Source of the DNA: Candidatus Krumholzibacteriota bacterium
GTDB lineage: Bacteria; Krumholzibacteriota; Krumholzibacteriia; JACNKJ01
Direction: 5' to 3'
DNA: 43,126 nt
Assembly: GCA_016933175.1 (NCBI GenBank)
Contig: JAFGBK010000037.1
Span: 1-43,126, forward strand
Numbering within the stretch: position 1 is the stretch's first letter; the number at the start of each line of letters is the position of its first letter. The translations under genes were made by a program, and so were the position numbers. The notes under the pieces were generated by a model that was not told the DNA's origin, made no database searches, and saw only the letters and a list, made by a program, of their open reading frames with translations. Below are positions 9,508 to 18,552 of the stretch, one piece after another.

Positions 9508-10866
9508 ATGGCGCGCGCTCGCGCAGCCGGCTTCACGCGCTCTGCACCGCAAGCGGCGCCGGCATCATGGGGGGGACGTGCCGCCCCCTCGCCGGCGCCG
9601 CGCTTGCTGCGCGTCCTGTTGCCACTCCTGGGCCTGCTCGCGGCGCCGGAGCTGTCGGCATCGTCGTCGCCGCCCGGCCTCGAGGACCTGGTCGCGGAGG
9701 CCCTCGCGCAGAGCCCGGTACTCGCCGCCGCGCGGGAACGGTGGGACGCCGCCGACGAGGCCGCGCGCGCCGCAGGCGCCCTGCCCGATCCGCGCCTGGG
9801 CCTGGGCCGCTTCGTCCGCGAGGTGGAGTCGCGCGTCGGCCCGCAGCGCCACAAGATCAGCCTCAGCCAGACCATCCCCTGGTTCGGGACCCTGGGCGCG
9901 CGGCGCGAGGCGGCCGCGGCCCGCGCCGAAGCCGCCGGGCATCGCCTGCGCGCCGCCCGGCGTGAGGTTATCCACGAGGTGACGCGCCTCTGGATCGAGC
10001 TGGCCTGGCTCGACGCGGACATCGCCGCGGGGCAAGAGAGGCTCGCCCTGGCCGAGGCCCTCGTGCCCGCCGTCACCGCGCGCTACGAGGGCGGCGAGGC
10101 GACGGTGTCTGCGTTGGTGGCGGCCCGCGCACAGCGCGCCCGCCGCGCCGAGCGCCTGGCCGGCCTGCGTGACAGGCGGCCCGCGCTGCTGGCCGCCCTG
10201 GGCGCCGCCACCGGACGCGCGCCGGACGATCCGCCGGACCTGCGGCCGCGCCTGCCCGACTCGCTGCCGGACCCGGACGCGGCCGCCCTGCGCGCCCGCC
10301 TCGCCGGGAATCCGGAACTGGGCGCCCTGGCGGCGGAGGCCGGCGCCCGGCGTCACGAGGAGGACCTTGCCCGCAAGGCCGGCCGGCCGGACTTCACGCT
10401 CGGCCTGGAGTGGGTGGACACGGGCGAGGCAGCCATGCCCGGCGTCGCTGGCAGCGGCGATGATCCCTTCGCCGTCACCCTCGGTCTGAACCTGCCGCTG
10501 TGGCGCGGGTCCCGCCGCGCCGCCGAGCGCGGCGCCGCCGCCGGCCGCCGCGCCGCCCTCGCCGAGCGCGATGCGCGCGGGATCGAGCTGTCGGCAAGCC
10601 TGGAAGGCTCCCTGGCCGACTACCGCGCGGCCCGCCGGCGCGATCGCGTGGCCCGCGAGGAGCTGATCCCCCTGGCCGAGCGGGATCTCGCGGCGGCCGA
10701 GGCCGCCTACGCCGCTGGCGGCGGCGACTTCGCGACGCTTCTGGCCGCGCGGGCGCTGCGCATCGATCTGGACCTGGAATCCCGGCGCGCGCGCACCGAC
10801 GGCGCGCTCGCGCTGGCGGCGCTGTGGCTCCTGGCCGGCCCCGACCCGGGAGGCGATGATGACTGA
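9508..10866 (+). CDS. Outer-membrane efflux channel, TolC/CusC family
   Basis: 452 aa. After an N-terminal region with a hydrophobic export signal (about residues 32-52), the protein has the two Ala/Arg/Leu-rich coiled-coil halves of the outer-membrane efflux protein family. Features include LVAEALAQSPVLAAARERW near the start and ISLSQTIPWFGTLGARREAA, the conserved QxIPWFG-type segment of metal-type TolC proteins. It should form the trimeric outer-membrane exit duct of the metal pump. It begins eight bases after the metal-binding protein and overlaps the adaptor gene by 11 bases. Confidence 0.88.
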   Translation: MARARAAGFTRSAPQAAPASWGGRAAPSPAPRLLRVLLPLLGLLAAPELSASSSPPGLEDLVAEALAQSPVLAAARERWDAADEAARAAGALPDPRLGLGRFVREVESRVGPQRHKISLSQTIPWFGTLGARREAAAARAEAAGHRLRAARREVIHEVTRLWIELAWLDADIAAGQERLALAEALVPAVTARYEGGEATVSALVAARAQRARRAERLAGLRDRRPALLAALGAATGRAPDDPPDLRPRLPDSLPDPDAAALRARLAGNPELGALAAEAGARRHEEDLARKAGRPDFTLGLEWVDTGEAAMPGVAGSGDDPFAVTLGLNLPLWRGSRRAAERGAAAGRRAALAERDARGIELSASLEGSLADYRAARRRDRVAREELIPLAERDLAAAEAAYAAGGGDFATLLAARALRIDLDLESRRARTDGALALAALWLLAGPDPGGDDD

Positions 10867-12679
10867 CCGATTGCGCACCGGGCGCCGGCGCCACCTGGTT
10901 CTGCCGGGTGCCGCCATCCTGGCGGCCTTCCTGATGGGCTGGGCCCTGCGCGGCGCGCCGGATCCGGCGGACCCGAACGCGGTGGGCCGCGCCGCGCGCG
11001 CGGCGGCGGGACACGACCACGCTACCGAGGCGCGGGAGTGGACCTGCTCCATGCATCCACAGGTCCGCCAGGCCGGGCCGGGCCGCTGTCCCCTGTGCGG
11101 TATGGATCTCGTGCCCGTGGCGGCGGCGGGCGGCGGGGAGCTGGGTCCGCGGGAGCTGCGCCTTTCCGAGGCGGCCCGCGCCCTGGCCGAGGTGGCCCTG
11201 GCGCCGGTGGAGCGCCGGCACCTGGCGCGCCCGCTGCGCCTGCCGGGCCGCGTGGAGGTGGACGAGACGCGCCGCCGGACCATCACGGCCTGGGCGCCGG
11301 GGCGCGTGGAGCGCCTGCACGTGGACTTCGTGGGAGCGCGCGTGGAGCGCGGGGCGCCGCTCCTGGAGCTGAACAGCCCGCTGCTCGCCGCCGCCCAGGA
11401 GGAGCTGCTCCAGGCGCGACGCCTCGCGTCCAGTGACGCCGGAGCCGTGTCCGGCGCCGATGGGGGCGCGGTGCCCGCCCGCGCCGGCGCGGCTCCCCCG
11501 GCGGGCGGCGACGGCCTGGTGGCGGCGGCTCGCGAACGCCTGCGCCAGCTGGGTCTGCTTTCCGAGCAGATCACGGCGCTGGAGGCGTCGGGCCGCGCCA
11601 CGGCGCTGGTCACGGTGCGCGCACCCGTCGCCGGCGTGGTCCTGGCGAAGCACACCGTCGAGGGAGCGGCTGTGAAGACCGGCGCGCCGCTGTTCACACT
11701 GGCCGACCTGTCGCGGGTGTGGGTGATGCTGGACGCCTACGAAACCGACCTGTCCTGGCTCGACGAGGGCCAGGCCGCGCGCTTCACGGCGGCGGCCCTG
11801 CCCGGCGAGACCTTCGCGGGGCGCGTGACCTTCGTCGACCCCGTGCTGGACGCGGGCGCGCGCACCCTGCGCCTGCGCGTGGAGGCCGACAACCCGGACG
11901 GCCGCCTGCGGCCGGGCATGTTCGTCCGCGCGGAGCTCTTGGCCGCCACCGGGGATCCCGCCGGCGGCGCCGCGCCGCTGGTGGTGCCGGCGACCGCGCC
12001 CCTGCTCACGGGACGGCGGGCCGTGGTCTACGTGGCCCATCCCGAAGAGGTGGGCCGCTACGAGGGCCGCGAAGTGACGCTGGGGCCCCGCCTGGGGGAC
12101 CACTACGTCGTGCGCAGCGGGCTCGCCGAGGGCGAGCGGGTCGTCGTCCGGGGGAACTTCAAGATCGACAGCGCCATGCAGATCCTGGCCCGGCCCAGCA
12201 TGATGAATCCGGACGGTGATGGCGCGGCGCCATCGGAACTGGCGCGCGGCCTGGAGCCCGTCTACGCGGCCTACCTGGCCATCCAGGCCGCCCTGGCGGA
12301 CGACGACCGGGACCTGGCCCGCGCCGCCGCTGGTCGCCTGGCCGGCGTCCTGCCGCCGCCGTCGCCGGGCTGGAGCGACGCGCGGGCCGCCCTGGCCAGC
12401 GCCGCTGGCGCTCTCGCCGGTGCCGCCGACATCGCGGGCGCCCGCGCGGCCTTCGAGGAACTCTCGGCGGCGGCCATCGCCGTGGCCCGCGTCCACGGGC
12501 GCGCCGGCGGCGCCCTGGCCATCTACCACTGTCCGATGGCCTTCGACAACCGGGGCGCCGACTGGCTGCAGGCGGCCGGGCCCACGGCCAATCCCTACTT
12601 CGGCGCCGCCATGCTGCGCTGCGGCAGCGTGACGGAGCGCTTCGCGGCGCAGGCCGCTGCGGAGCCGCGCGATGGGTGA
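10856..12679 (+). CDS. cusB: HME-RND periplasmic adaptor, CusB type, with metal-binding domains
   Basis: 607 aa membrane-fusion protein. An N-terminal membrane anchor (about 14-32) is followed by a canonical heavy-metal-binding domain at 61-88 (WTCSMHPQV...GRCPLCGMDLV; Cys64, Cys78, Cys81) and the lipoyl, helical-hairpin and barrel domains of CusB (about 95-435). A C-terminal extension resembles DUF3347 (about 450-607) and has a further CPMAF...WLQ segment of the kind found in metal chaperone domains. The adaptor delivers metal to the RND pump and links it to the outer-membrane channel. Overlaps on both sides show tight coupling. Confidence 0.9.
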   Translation: MMTDRLRTGRRRHLVLPGAAILAAFLMGWALRGAPDPADPNAVGRAARAAAGHDHATEAREWTCSMHPQVRQAGPGRCPLCGMDLVPVAAAGGGELGPRELRLSEAARALAEVALAPVERRHLARPLRLPGRVEVDETRRRTITAWAPGRVERLHVDFVGARVERGAPLLELNSPLLAAAQEELLQARRLASSDAGAVSGADGGAVPARAGAAPPAGGDGLVAAARERLRQLGLLSEQITALEASGRATALVTVRAPVAGVVLAKHTVEGAAVKTGAPLFTLADLSRVWVMLDAYETDLSWLDEGQAARFTAAALPGETFAGRVTFVDPVLDAGARTLRLRVEADNPDGRLRPGMFVRAELLAATGDPAGGAAPLVVPATAPLLTGRRAVVYVAHPEEVGRYEGREVTLGPRLGDHYVVRSGLAEGERVVVRGNFKIDSAMQILARPSMMNPDGDGAAPSELARGLEPVYAAYLAIQAALADDDRDLARAAAGRLAGVLPPPSPGWSDARAALASAAGALAGAADIAGARAAFEELSAAAIAVARVHGRAGGALAIYHCPMAFDNRGADWLQAAGPTANPYFGAAMLRCGSVTERFAAQAAAEPRDG

Positions 12680-15600
12680 ACTCACGCGCAGCGGCTCGCC
12701 CCTCTCCCGCTTCCTCGGCTTCTGGCTCGAGCAGAAGGTGCTGGTGGGCGTCCTCGTGCTGCTGGCCGTGGGTGGTGGCCTGCTCACGGCACCCTTCGAC
12801 TGGGACCTGGGCGGCCTGCCCCGTGACCCCGTGCCCGTGGACGCCATCCCCGACATCGGTGAGAACCAGCAGATCGTCTTCACCGAATGGCCGGGCCGCT
12901 CGCCGCGCGACGTGGAGGACCAGGTCACCTACCCGCTGACCACGTCCCTGCTGGGCCTCGCCGGCGTGCGGACGGTGCGCAGCAGCTCCATGTTCGGGCT
13001 GTCCAGCGTCTACGTCATCTTCGAGGACGGCGTCGACTTCTACTGGGCGCGCTCGCGCCTGCTGGAGAAGCTGGCCAGCCTGCCGCCGGGCACCCTGCCC
13101 GAGGACGCCCGGCCCGCCCTGGGCCCCGACGCCACGGCTCTGGGCCAGGTCTTCTGGTACACCCTCGAGGGGCGCGACGCCGCGGGACGCCCGGCGGGAG
13201 GCTGGTCCCTGGACGAGCTGCGCGCCGTCCAGGACTTCCAGGTTCGGTACTCCCTGGCGGGCGTGCACGGCGTGGCCGAGGTGGCCTCGGTGGGAGGCTA
13301 CCTGCGCGAGTATCAGGTGGACCTGGACCCGGACGCCCTGCGCGCCTGGGGCGTGGACCTCGACGCGGTCCTGCGCGCCGTGCGCGAGTCGAACGTCGAG
13401 GTGGGCGCGCGCACCGTCGAGGTCAACCGCGTGGAGTACCTGGTGCGCGGGGTCGGCTTCCTGCGCGGCGCCGCGGATCTCGAACGCAGCGTCATCAAGT
13501 CCGTGGGCGGCGTGCCGGTGACACTGGGGCAGGTGGCCAGCGTCGCCCTCGGTCCGGCGCCGCGCCGCGGCGCCCTGGACCGCGAGGGGGCCGAGGCCGT
13601 GGGCGGTGTCGTCGTCGTGCGCCACGGCGCGAATCCCCTGGCGGCCATCGAGGCCGTCACGGCGCGCATCGCCGAGATCGCGCCGGGCCTGCCCCGCAAG
13701 ATCCTGCCCGACGGCACCGAGAGCCGCGTCACCATCGTGCCCTTCTACGACCGCTCCGGGCTCATCCACGAGACATTGGACACACTCGGCACGGCCCTGC
13801 TCAGCGAGATCCTGGTGACCATCCTCGTCGTGCTGGTGATGGTGCGCCACCTGCGCAGCAGCCTGCTCATCGCCGGCCTGCTGCCCCTGGCCGTGCTCAT
13901 GAGCTTCGTCGCCATGCGCTGGTTCGGCGTCGACGCCAACATCGTGGCCCTCAGCGGCATCGCCATCGCCATCGGCACCATGGTGGACATGGGCATCGTC
14001 GTCAGCGAGAACGTGCTGGCGCGCCTGCGCGAGTCGCCCGATGAGCCGCCGGCACGCGTGGTGCACCGGGCCGCCGGCGAGGTGGGGGGCGCCGTGCTGA
14101 CGGCCGTGGCCACGACGGTCATCGGCTTCCTGCCCGTCTTCAGCCTGACCGGGCCCGAGGGCAAGCTCTTCGGGCCCCTGGCGTGGACCAAGACCTTCGC
14201 CCTCGTGGCGGCCGTGCTCGTCGCCCTGGTGGCGATGCCCGCCGCCGCACAGCTCCTGCTCGCGCGCCGCCGCCGCACCGCGCGCCGCCCGCCGCGGGGC
14301 TTCCTCGCGCGGTACGGCCTCCTGGCGGCCGTCGCGGCCCTGGCGGGCCTGGTCCTGGCGGCGCACTGGCTCCCCCTGGGGCCCGACCGGGAGCTAGGCG
14401 GCAATGCACTCTTCGTGGCGATTGCGCTGGGTGGCCTGCTGGGCGGGCTCGCGCTGCTGCAGCGGGCCTACCCGCGCCTGCTGGCATGGTGCCTAGATCA
14501 CAAGCGCGCCTTCCTCGCCCTGCCGGCGGCCCTGGTCCTGATGAGCCTGCTCATCTGGCAGGGCTTCGACGCCTTCTTCGGCTGGCTGCCGCGGCCGGTG
14601 CGCACGAGCCCGCCCGCGGCGGCCGTCGCCCACGCCTTCCCGGGCCTGGGTGAGGAGTTCATGCCGCCCCTGGACGAGGGCTCCTTTTTACTGATGCCGA
14701 CCACCATGCCCCACGCCTCCTTCACCGAGGCCCTGGACGTCCTGAGCAAGCAGGACCGGGCCCTTGGCGCCCTGCCCGAGGTGGAGTCGGTGGTGGGCAA
14801 GATCGGCCGGGCCGAAAGCGCCCTGGATCCGGCGCCCGTCTCCATGATCGAGACCGTGATCAACTACCGCTCCGAATGGCTGCGCGACGAGCGGGGCCGA
14901 AGCCTGCGTTTCCGTCACGACGCTGCGGGCGAGGACCTGGCGCGCGACGAGGCGGGCCGCCCCCTCGCCGCCCCCGACGGCGAGCCCTACGCCGTGCGCG
15001 GCCGCTTCCCGCGCGACGAGGCGGGCCGCCTGATCCCGGACCGGCGCGGGCGCTCATTCCGCCTCTGGCGCCCGCCCCTGGATCCGGCTCTGAATCCGGG
15101 CCGCGAGGCCTGGGCCGGCATCCGCGCCCCCGACGACATCTGGCGCGCCATCGCGGCGGCCGCCGAGTTGCCCGGCACCACGGGCGCGCCGCGCCTGCAG
15201 CCCATCGCGGCGCGTCTGGTCATGCTGCAGAGCGGCCTGCGCGCGCCCATGGGGCTCGTGGTGCGGGGGCCCGACCTGGCCGCCCTCGAGCGCGCGGCCC
15301 GGGAGCTGGAGGCTCTTATGCGCGAGGTGCCTCGCGTCGATCCGGCCACGGTCTTCGCCGACCGCGTCGTGGGCAAGCCCTACCTCGAGGTGGTGGTGGA
15401 CCGCGAGGCCGCCGCCCGCCTCGGCCTGACCGTGGGCCGCGTGCAGGAGGTCCTGGCCGTGGCCGCCGGCGGCCGCCAGGTCGCCACCACCGTGGAGGGG
15501 CGCGAGCGCTACTCCGTGCGCGTGCGCTATCAGCGGGAGCTGCGCGACAGCCCCGAGGCCCTGGCGCGCGTCCGGGTGCCCCTGCCCGGCGGCGGTGAGG

Positions 15601-16430
15601 TTCCCCTGGACCGCGTGGCCGAGCTGCGCTATCGGCGCGGGCCCCAGGTGATCAAGGGCGAGGACGGCTTCCTCGCGGCCTACGTCCTGTTCGACGGGCG
15701 CCCCGGCTGGTCGGAGGGCGAGGTGGTCGCGCAGGCCCGCGAGGCCCTGGCGGCGCGGGTCGCGAACGGCGACTGGACGCCGCCGGCCGGCGTGAGCTAC
15801 CGTTTCGCCGGCAGCTTCGAGAACCAGGTGCGCGCCGCGCGCACGCTGGTGGTCGTGGTGCCGGCGGCACTGCTCGTCATCTTCACGCTCCTCTATCTGC
15901 AGTTCCGCTCGGCGACGACGTCCGCCCTGGTCTTCTCGGGTGTCGCCGTGGCCTGGGCCGGCGGCTTCCTGCTGCTCTGGCTCTACGGGCAGCCCTGGTT
16001 CCTGGACCTCTCGGTGGCGGGCACCTCGCTGCGGGAGCTGTTCCAGATGGGGCCCGTCAACCTGAGCGTCGCCGTCTGGGTGGGCTTCCTGGCCCTGTTC
16101 GGCATCGCCACGGACGACGGCGTCATCATGGCCACCTACCTGGAACAGGTCTTCGCGCGGGAGCGGCCGGCCAGCCGCGCGGCCGTGCGGCGCGCGGTGA
16201 TCGCGGGCGCGCGCCGGCGCATCCGGCCGGCCCTGATGACGGCGGCCACGACGCTGCTGGCCCTGCTGCCCGTGCTCACGGCCACGGGCCGCGGCGCGGA
16301 CATCATGGTGCCCATGGCCATTCCGTCATTCGGTGGGATGCTGGTGGCGCTGATCACCGTCTTCACCGTTCCGACCCTCTACAGCGCTGTGCGCGAGCGG
16401 CGCCTGGCGCGCGAGATTGGACGGCGCTGA
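12672..16430 (+). CDS. cusA: HME-RND heavy-metal efflux pump, CusA type
   Basis: Inner-membrane proton-driven pump, 1252 aa, about 200 longer than E. coli CusA. Features are the N-terminal DAIPDIGENQQIVFTEWPGR segment, first-half membrane motif GIAIAIGTMVDMGIVVSEN, the periplasmic porter domains with GEEFMPPLDEGSFLLMPTTMP, and the second membrane half with FGIATDDGVIMATYLE and the long RRRIRPALMTAATT loop. Part of the extra length is a polar insert after INYRSEW (about residues 735-800) with repeated DExGR motifs; extra hydrophobic segments near 535-610 account for more. Substrate is most likely Cu(I)/Ag(I), from the Met/Cys-rich partner proteins. Confidence 0.93.
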   Translation: MGELTRSGSPLSRFLGFWLEQKVLVGVLVLLAVGGGLLTAPFDWDLGGLPRDPVPVDAIPDIGENQQIVFTEWPGRSPRDVEDQVTYPLTTSLLGLAGVRTVRSSSMFGLSSVYVIFEDGVDFYWARSRLLEKLASLPPGTLPEDARPALGPDATALGQVFWYTLEGRDAAGRPAGGWSLDELRAVQDFQVRYSLAGVHGVAEVASVGGYLREYQVDLDPDALRAWGVDLDAVLRAVRESNVEVGARTVEVNRVEYLVRGVGFLRGAADLERSVIKSVGGVPVTLGQVASVALGPAPRRGALDREGAEAVGGVVVVRHGANPLAAIEAVTARIAEIAPGLPRKILPDGTESRVTIVPFYDRSGLIHETLDTLGTALLSEILVTILVVLVMVRHLRSSLLIAGLLPLAVLMSFVAMRWFGVDANIVALSGIAIAIGTMVDMGIVVSENVLARLRESPDEPPARVVHRAAGEVGGAVLTAVATTVIGFLPVFSLTGPEGKLFGPLAWTKTFALVAAVLVALVAMPAAAQLLLARRRRTARRPPRGFLARYGLLAAVAALAGLVLAAHWLPLGPDRELGGNALFVAIALGGLLGGLALLQRAYPRLLAWCLDHKRAFLALPAALVLMSLLIWQGFDAFFGWLPRPVRTSPPAAAVAHAFPGLGEEFMPPLDEGSFLLMPTTMPHASFTEALDVLSKQDRALGALPEVESVVGKIGRAESALDPAPVSMIETVINYRSEWLRDERGRSLRFRHDAAGEDLARDEAGRPLAAPDGEPYAVRGRFPRDEAGRLIPDRRGRSFRLWRPPLDPALNPGREAWAGIRAPDDIWRAIAAAAELPGTTGAPRLQPIAARLVMLQSGLRAPMGLVVRGPDLAALERAARELEALMREVPRVDPATVFADRVVGKPYLEVVVDREAAARLGLTVGRVQEVLAVAAGGRQVATTVEGRERYSVRVRYQRELRDSPEALARVRVPLPGGGEVPLDRVAELRYRRGPQVIKGEDGFLAAYVLFDGRPGWSEGEVVAQAREALAARVANGDWTPPAGVSYRFAGSFENQVRAARTLVVVVPAALLVIFTLLYLQFRSATTSALVFSGVAVAWAGGFLLLWLYGQPWFLDLSVAGTSLRELFQMGPVNLSVAVWVGFLALFGIATDDGVIMATYLEQVFARERPASRAAVRRAVIAGARRRIRPALMTAATTLLALLPVLTATGRGADIMVPMAIPSFGGMLVALITVFTVPTLYSAVRERRLAREIGRR

Positions 16431-16455
16431 GCGCGCCGCCAGCGGAGCGAAGCGG

Positions 16456-16490
16456 CGCCGCGGCCCGTGTCCTGCGGGCCGCGGCGTTTC
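16456..16490 (+). terminator. Terminator of the metal-efflux operon
   Basis: A perfect 12-bp stem, CGCCGCGGCCCG with CGGGCCGCGGCG, closes a 7-base loop and is followed by TTTC. It lies 25 bases after the cusA stop. The T-run is short, as is common in very GC-rich genomes. Confidence 0.7.
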
Positions 16491-16560
16491 CGCTTCCAGC
16501 AGAGGCTGGCGACGGATGGGCGGGGCCGCGGCATCGGCGCGGCGGGCCCCGCGACGGCGG

Positions 16561-16589
16561 GTGACAGGCCGGCCGTTAGCCGCTATGAT
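16561..16589 (+). promoter_or_regulatory. Sigma70-type promoter, probably leaderless transcript
   Basis: The -35 box GTGACA (16561-16566) and -10 box TATGAT (16584-16589) each match five of six consensus bases with an ideal 17-base spacer. The GTG start at 16596 lies six bases after the -10 box, where transcription should begin. No ribosome site precedes that GTG, so the mRNA is likely leaderless. Confidence 0.7.
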
Positions 16590-16595
16590 GGCGCC

Positions 16596-17753
16596 GTGAC
16601 CCGATCATCGCGCACTCTCCACCTCCGGATCTCCTCCGCCGCGGCGTTCCTCGCGGCCCTCGCGGCGCACGCCGCCGGCGGCGAGACGCCCTGGCGCGGC
16701 AGCCTCGCCCTCTGGGCCGGCGGCGACGACCGCGAGCCGGCCGCCGCCACCCTCGGCGCGCGCTACGTGCCCGAGCTCTACCTGTCCCTGCCGGCCTGGA
16801 CGGGCGCCACCGTCGACGTGGACGTGGGCGGCGAGACCTGGCGGCGCTGGCGCGTGCGCGGCTCGGGCGACGGCGACACCGCCGGCGAGACCCGTCTCTA
16901 CCGGGCCTGGCTGCGCCTGGCCGGCGACCGCGCCGAGGCGCGCCTGGGGCTGCAGCGCATCAGCTTCGGGCCCGCCGCCCTGCTGCGGCCCCACATGTGG
17001 TTCGACCGCGTCGACGCCCGCGACCCGCTGTCGCGCACGCCCGGCGTCACGGGGCTGCTCCTGCGCGCCTGGATCGCGGAGCGCGCGAACGTGTGGCTGT
17101 GGGGGCTCCTGGACAACGACGATCCCAAGGGCTGGGAGCAGGTGCCCACCGTCGACGACGAGCCCGAGGTGGGCGGCCGGCTCCAGGTGCCGCTGCTGGG
17201 CGGCGAGCTGGCGGTCAGCGCCCATCGCCGGATGGTGGACTGGGCGCGCCTGCCGCTGCCGCCCTGGGTGCTCCCGCCGGCCGCGGAGCCCGAGCAGCGC
17301 TACGGCGTCGACGGCCGCTGGGACCTCGGCGTGGGCTTCTGGGCCGAGGGCGTCCTGCAGCGCCAGCACGGAGACCTGGCCCCCGCGCGCTGGCAGCGCT
17401 TCGCCACCCTGGGCGCCGACTACACCTTCGGCCTCGGGGACGGACTTACCGTCCTGGGCGAGCACTTCGTGGCGGGCCAGGACGACGAGGCCCTGGGCGG
17501 CCGCCCGGCCACGCGGCTGAGCGCCCTGAGCCTGCGCTATCCCCTGGGCCTGATGGACACCCTGCAGCTCATGGTCTTCCGGGACTGGGAATCCGGGGAC
17601 GGCTACCATTACTTTCGCTGGGAGCGCCGCGGCGACCGCTGGCGCCTGGACCTGAGCGCCTGGTCCAATCCCGAGGGCGCCGCCCTCCTGCCCGGAGCCG
17701 GCGAGGCCATGTCGGGGTTGGGGGGGCGGGTCATGGTGATCTACGACCATTAG
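16596..17753 (+). CDS. Putative outer-membrane beta-barrel protein
   Basis: 385 aa with a signal peptide (about 1-27, ending AAHAAGGE). The rest is a run of alternating amphipathic strands rich in Trp, Tyr, Arg and Gly (for example RLYRAWLRLAGDRAEARLGL and GYHYFRWERRGDRWRLDLSAW), as in small porin-like barrels. No family is recognised with certainty. It precedes a LolCDE-like ABC transporter and a LolA-like protein on the same strand, so it may be the outer-membrane end of that pathway. GTG 16596 was chosen because of the promoter spacing and the signal peptide; upstream sequence in frame is not protein-like. Confidence 0.75.
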   Translation: MTRSSRTLHLRISSAAAFLAALAAHAAGGETPWRGSLALWAGGDDREPAAATLGARYVPELYLSLPAWTGATVDVDVGGETWRRWRVRGSGDGDTAGETRLYRAWLRLAGDRAEARLGLQRISFGPAALLRPHMWFDRVDARDPLSRTPGVTGLLLRAWIAERANVWLWGLLDNDDPKGWEQVPTVDDEPEVGGRLQVPLLGGELAVSAHRRMVDWARLPLPPWVLPPAAEPEQRYGVDGRWDLGVGFWAEGVLQRQHGDLAPARWQRFATLGADYTFGLGDGLTVLGEHFVAGQDDEALGGRPATRLSALSLRYPLGLMDTLQLMVFRDWESGDGYHYFRWERRGDRWRLDLSAWSNPEGAALLPGAGEAMSGLGGRVMVIYDH

Positions 17754-17755
17754 CC

Positions 17756-17775
17756 GCGCCGCCGCGCGGCGGCGC
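17756..17775. other. 20-base perfect palindrome between barrel and ABC genes
   Basis: GCGCCGCCGCGCGGCGGCGC lies two bases after the barrel gene stop. It may act as a weak processing or attenuation hairpin that separates expression of the barrel from the transporter genes starting at 17824. There is no T-run. Confidence 0.4.
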
Positions 17776-17823
17776 CGGACGGCATCGCGGCGCGATGGCC
17801 GCCGCGCCGCGAGGGGAGGCAGC

Positions 17824-18552
17824 ATGACCGCCGAGCCGCTCATCGAGACACGCGACCTGGTGAAGACCTACCCTGTCGGCGGCGGCGATCTCATCGCCCT
17901 CGACCGCGTCAGCCTGCGCGTCGCAGCGGGCGAGTTCGCCGGCATCGTCGGGCCCAGCGGCTCGGGCAAGACCACCTTCCTGAACATCGTCGGCTCCCTG
18001 GATACGCCCACGCGCGGCAGCGCGCGGGTGCTGGGCGAGCGCGTGGAGACCCTCGGCCACCGCCGCGCCGCCGCGCTGCGCAACCGGCACATCGGGTTCA
18101 TCTTCCAGACCTTCAATCTGCTTCCCGTCTACACGGTCTTCGAGAACGTCGAGTTCCCCCTGCTACTGCTGGGCCTGCCGGCCGCCGAGCGCCGGCGCCG
18201 CGTCATGGCGGCCCTGGAGCGGGTCGGCCTGGCGGACCGCGCCCGGTCGCGCCCCGACCAGCTCTCCGGCGGGCAGAGCCAGCGCGTGGCCATCAGCCGC
18301 GCCGTGGTCAAGGATCCCGCCCTGGTCCTGGCCGACGAGCCCACGGCCAATCTGGACGCCGCCAACTCCCACCAGGTGCTGCATACGATGGTTCGCCTGA
18401 ACCGCGAGCTGGGCACTACGTTCCTGTTCTCCACCCACGACGAGAAGGTGATCGGCTACCTGCGCCGGCGCATCACCCTGGTCGACGGCGCCGTCGCCGC
18501 CGACGAGGTGGTGACGCCGACGCACGGCGAGAACGGAGAGGCCGCGCCGTGA
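17824..18552 (+). CDS. ABC transporter ATP-binding protein, LolD-like
   Basis: 242 aa ATPase with Walker A GPSGSGKTT (43-51), Q-loop FIFQTFNLLP, signature LSGGQSQRV, Walker B LVLADEPTANLD and switch His in FSTHDEK. A good AGGGGAGG ribosome site precedes ATG 17824. It powers the two FtsX-type permeases that follow in overlapping frames. Close relatives serve LolCDE lipoprotein release or similar export reactions. The LolA-like protein at the end of the operon supports a role in moving a lipidated or hydrophobic cargo to the outer membrane. Confidence 0.92.
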   Translation: MTAEPLIETRDLVKTYPVGGGDLIALDRVSLRVAAGEFAGIVGPSGSGKTTFLNIVGSLDTPTRGSARVLGERVETLGHRRAAALRNRHIGFIFQTFNLLPVYTVFENVEFPLLLLGLPAAERRRRVMAALERVGLADRARSRPDQLSGGQSQRVAISRAVVKDPALVLADEPTANLDAANSHQVLHTMVRLNRELGTTFLFSTHDEKVIGYLRRRITLVDGAVAADEVVTPTHGENGEAAP

